NCBI GenBank assembly: GCA_001465115.1
Contig: CP013614.1
Span: 1,488,001-1,552,000 of the forward strand
Length of the DNA stretch: 64,000 nucleotides
Source: Enterococcus silesiacus
GTDB lineage: Bacteria > Bacillota > Bacilli > Lactobacillales > Enterococcaceae
Direction: 5' to 3'
This document shows, in pieces, positions 61,844 to 64,000 of this stretch (its first letter is position 1; the number at the start of each line of letters is the position of its first letter). The translations under genes were made by a program, and so were the position numbers. Under the pieces are notes generated by a model. The model was not told where the DNA came from, did not search any database, and worked only from the letters and a program-made list of their open reading frames with translations.

Positions 61844-61987
61844 TAGTCCTTCCCCCTTACAAATTTACTATACAACAACGAAAGAGCGGCTTCAATAAAA
61901 AGGAAAATAAGGAATCATTTTTAGACGATTAGCATGCGTTAGTGATTTAATGAATGGACTTTTACTCTTCCTTATCACATAAAAAAA

Positions 61988-62023
61988 GGGCTATAAAACA
62001 GATTTGTTCTGCTTTATAACCCC
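61988..62023 (-). terminator. Terminator of the 6-phospho-beta-glucosidase gene
   Basis: A stem with GGG..TATAAA..CAGA / TTCTG..TTTATA..CCC arms, followed by seven T on the minus strand. Confidence 0.85.
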
Positions 62024-62033
62024 AATTTGTTTT

Positions 62034-63482
<1,449 letters not shown>

Positions 63483-63513
63483 CTAGTATTCCTCCTTATT
63501 TTAAAAATTAATA

Positions 63514-63564
63514 GGGCTCGTTTAGCTCCTCGAAAAAAAGATAACATAAAAACTAAACGGGCTC
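63514..63564 (-). other. Inverted repeat between the PTS gene and bglA
   Basis: Arms GGGCTCGTTTAG (63514-63525) / CTAAACGGGCTC (63553-63564), 27 bases apart, with one mismatch. The T-run on the minus strand is weak, so this could be a partial terminator or an RNA-processing hairpin. Confidence 0.45.
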
Positions 63565-63597
63565 ATTAAGCATTATCTAAAATTTAAAATCCTTTAA

Positions 63598-64000
63598 TTA
63601 GCGAACAATGGCCAAGAAATCTTCTCCATGTAAAACATCTGTTTGATCCATATCTAATACATCCAAATAATCACCACTATTTGTCACAACAACTGGCGTT
63701 ACCACTGGATGTCCTGCTGCTTTGATTTTTTCAATATCAAATTTAACTAATAAATCGCCCTGTTTGACTTTATCCCCTTGTTTGACTAATATCTCAAATC
63801 CGTCACCATCCATCTCGACCGTATCCATACCAATGTGCATTAAAACTTCAGCACCATCTTCTGTTGTAATACCGACCGCATGACCTGTTGGAAAGAGCGT
63901 TGTGATTTCTCCATTCGCTGGAGCATAAAGTTCACCTAAGATTGGTTCGATCGCAATCCCTTTACCCAATGCACCTGATGAAAATACTTGATCTTCAACT
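63598..64000 (-). CDS. bglP: Beta-glucoside PTS enzyme II, C-terminal IIA domain (cut by window edge)
   Basis: The reading frame runs off the window at 64000, so only the last 133 codons are visible. They form a glucose-type IIA domain. GHAVGI carries the first His, and HIGMDTVEMDG carries the phosphorylated His. GQKV-type turns (KQGDKVKQGDLL) follow. The frame upstream (VEDQVFSSGALGKG) shows that the TTG near 63969 is internal and not a start. By linkage to bglA it is the end of a BglP/BglF-type IIBCA transporter that imports and phosphorylates beta-glucosides. Confidence 0.9.
   Translation of the reverse strand, partial: VEDQVFSSGALGKGIAIEPILGELYAPANGEITTLFPTGHAVGITTEDGAEVLMHIGMDTVEMDGDGFEILVKQGDKVKQGDLLVKFDIEKIKAAGHPVVTPVVVTNSGDYLDVLDMDQTDVLHGEDFLAIVR

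Overview
The window is chromosomal DNA of a low-GC Firmicute. Gene content and order (upp, glyA, sua5, prmC, prfA, tdk, then fumarate reductase, a K+ transporter, PFOR/Nfn, and a selenium-dependent molybdenum hydroxylase island next to murT-gatD) fit Enterococcus of the E. faecalis-like group. Species is inferred, not proven. No rRNA, tRNA, CRISPR array, transposase or integrase was seen. Most genes read on the minus strand.

Layout. (1) 130-6072: housekeeping genes: a DUF2187-like protein, upp, glyA, sua5, prmC, prfA, tdk. (2) 6287-10864: an AT-rich accessory block. It holds a lipase with a reverse (N-terminal) toxin domain, two small helical LXG-associated-type partners and a DUF576-type lipoprotein. 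The set resembles the staphylococcal type VII-secreted lipase TslA with its partners and immunity protein. A tandem partial duplication kept a second lipoprotein and a wrecked lipase copy. (3) 11188-15742: a lipoprotein fumarate reductase, a KtrB/TrkH K+ transporter subunit and a purine permease. (4) 15969-22298: flavodoxin, NfnAB-type transhydrogenase and pyruvate:flavodoxin oxidoreductase. (5) 22626-30542: the selenium-dependent molybdenum hydroxylase and its maturation genes (yqeB, yqeC, DUF3343, yedF, orphan selD, cysteine desulfurase-like gene, mocA/ygfJ, xdh). (6) 30628-37589: dehydratase activase and a dehydratase-like partner, a BtuCD/MolBC-type importer, xdhC, a ModE-like regulator and a P-loop NTPase. 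(7) 37695-50457: NCS2 purine permease, RidA, carbamate kinase, ygeW, ygeY, dpaL, hydantoinase, ygfK, ssnA. A divergent YheO-type regulator follows. (8) 51695-64000: murT-gatD, manA, a serine hydrolase, a VOC protein, a MacAB-like exporter with a TetR regulator, a guanylate kinase-like gene, and a beta-glucoside PTS/6-phospho-beta-glucosidase pair.

How it works together (inference from families plus context). Regions 4-7 form one anaerobic purine/urate catabolic programme. Permeases import purines and the Se/Mo hydroxylase interconverts them. YgfK, SsnA, hydantoinase, YgeW, YgeY and DpaL break the ring down to pyruvate, ammonia and carbamoyl phosphate, and carbamate kinase makes ATP. Pyruvate can feed PFOR, whose electrons can pass through flavodoxin and NfnAB to NADPH and back to the reductive steps.

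The most interesting direct observation is a shared AT-rich palindrome (core CTAAAAATTATT/TTTTAG). It lies at identical spacing (15 nt) upstream of extended -10 elements in front of both the flavodoxin-Nfn-PFOR unit and xdh. It recurs as an exact 18-mer between ssnA and the divergent regulator gene. It looks like the operator of an undescribed purine/selenium regulon, with the YheO-type protein as first candidate regulator.
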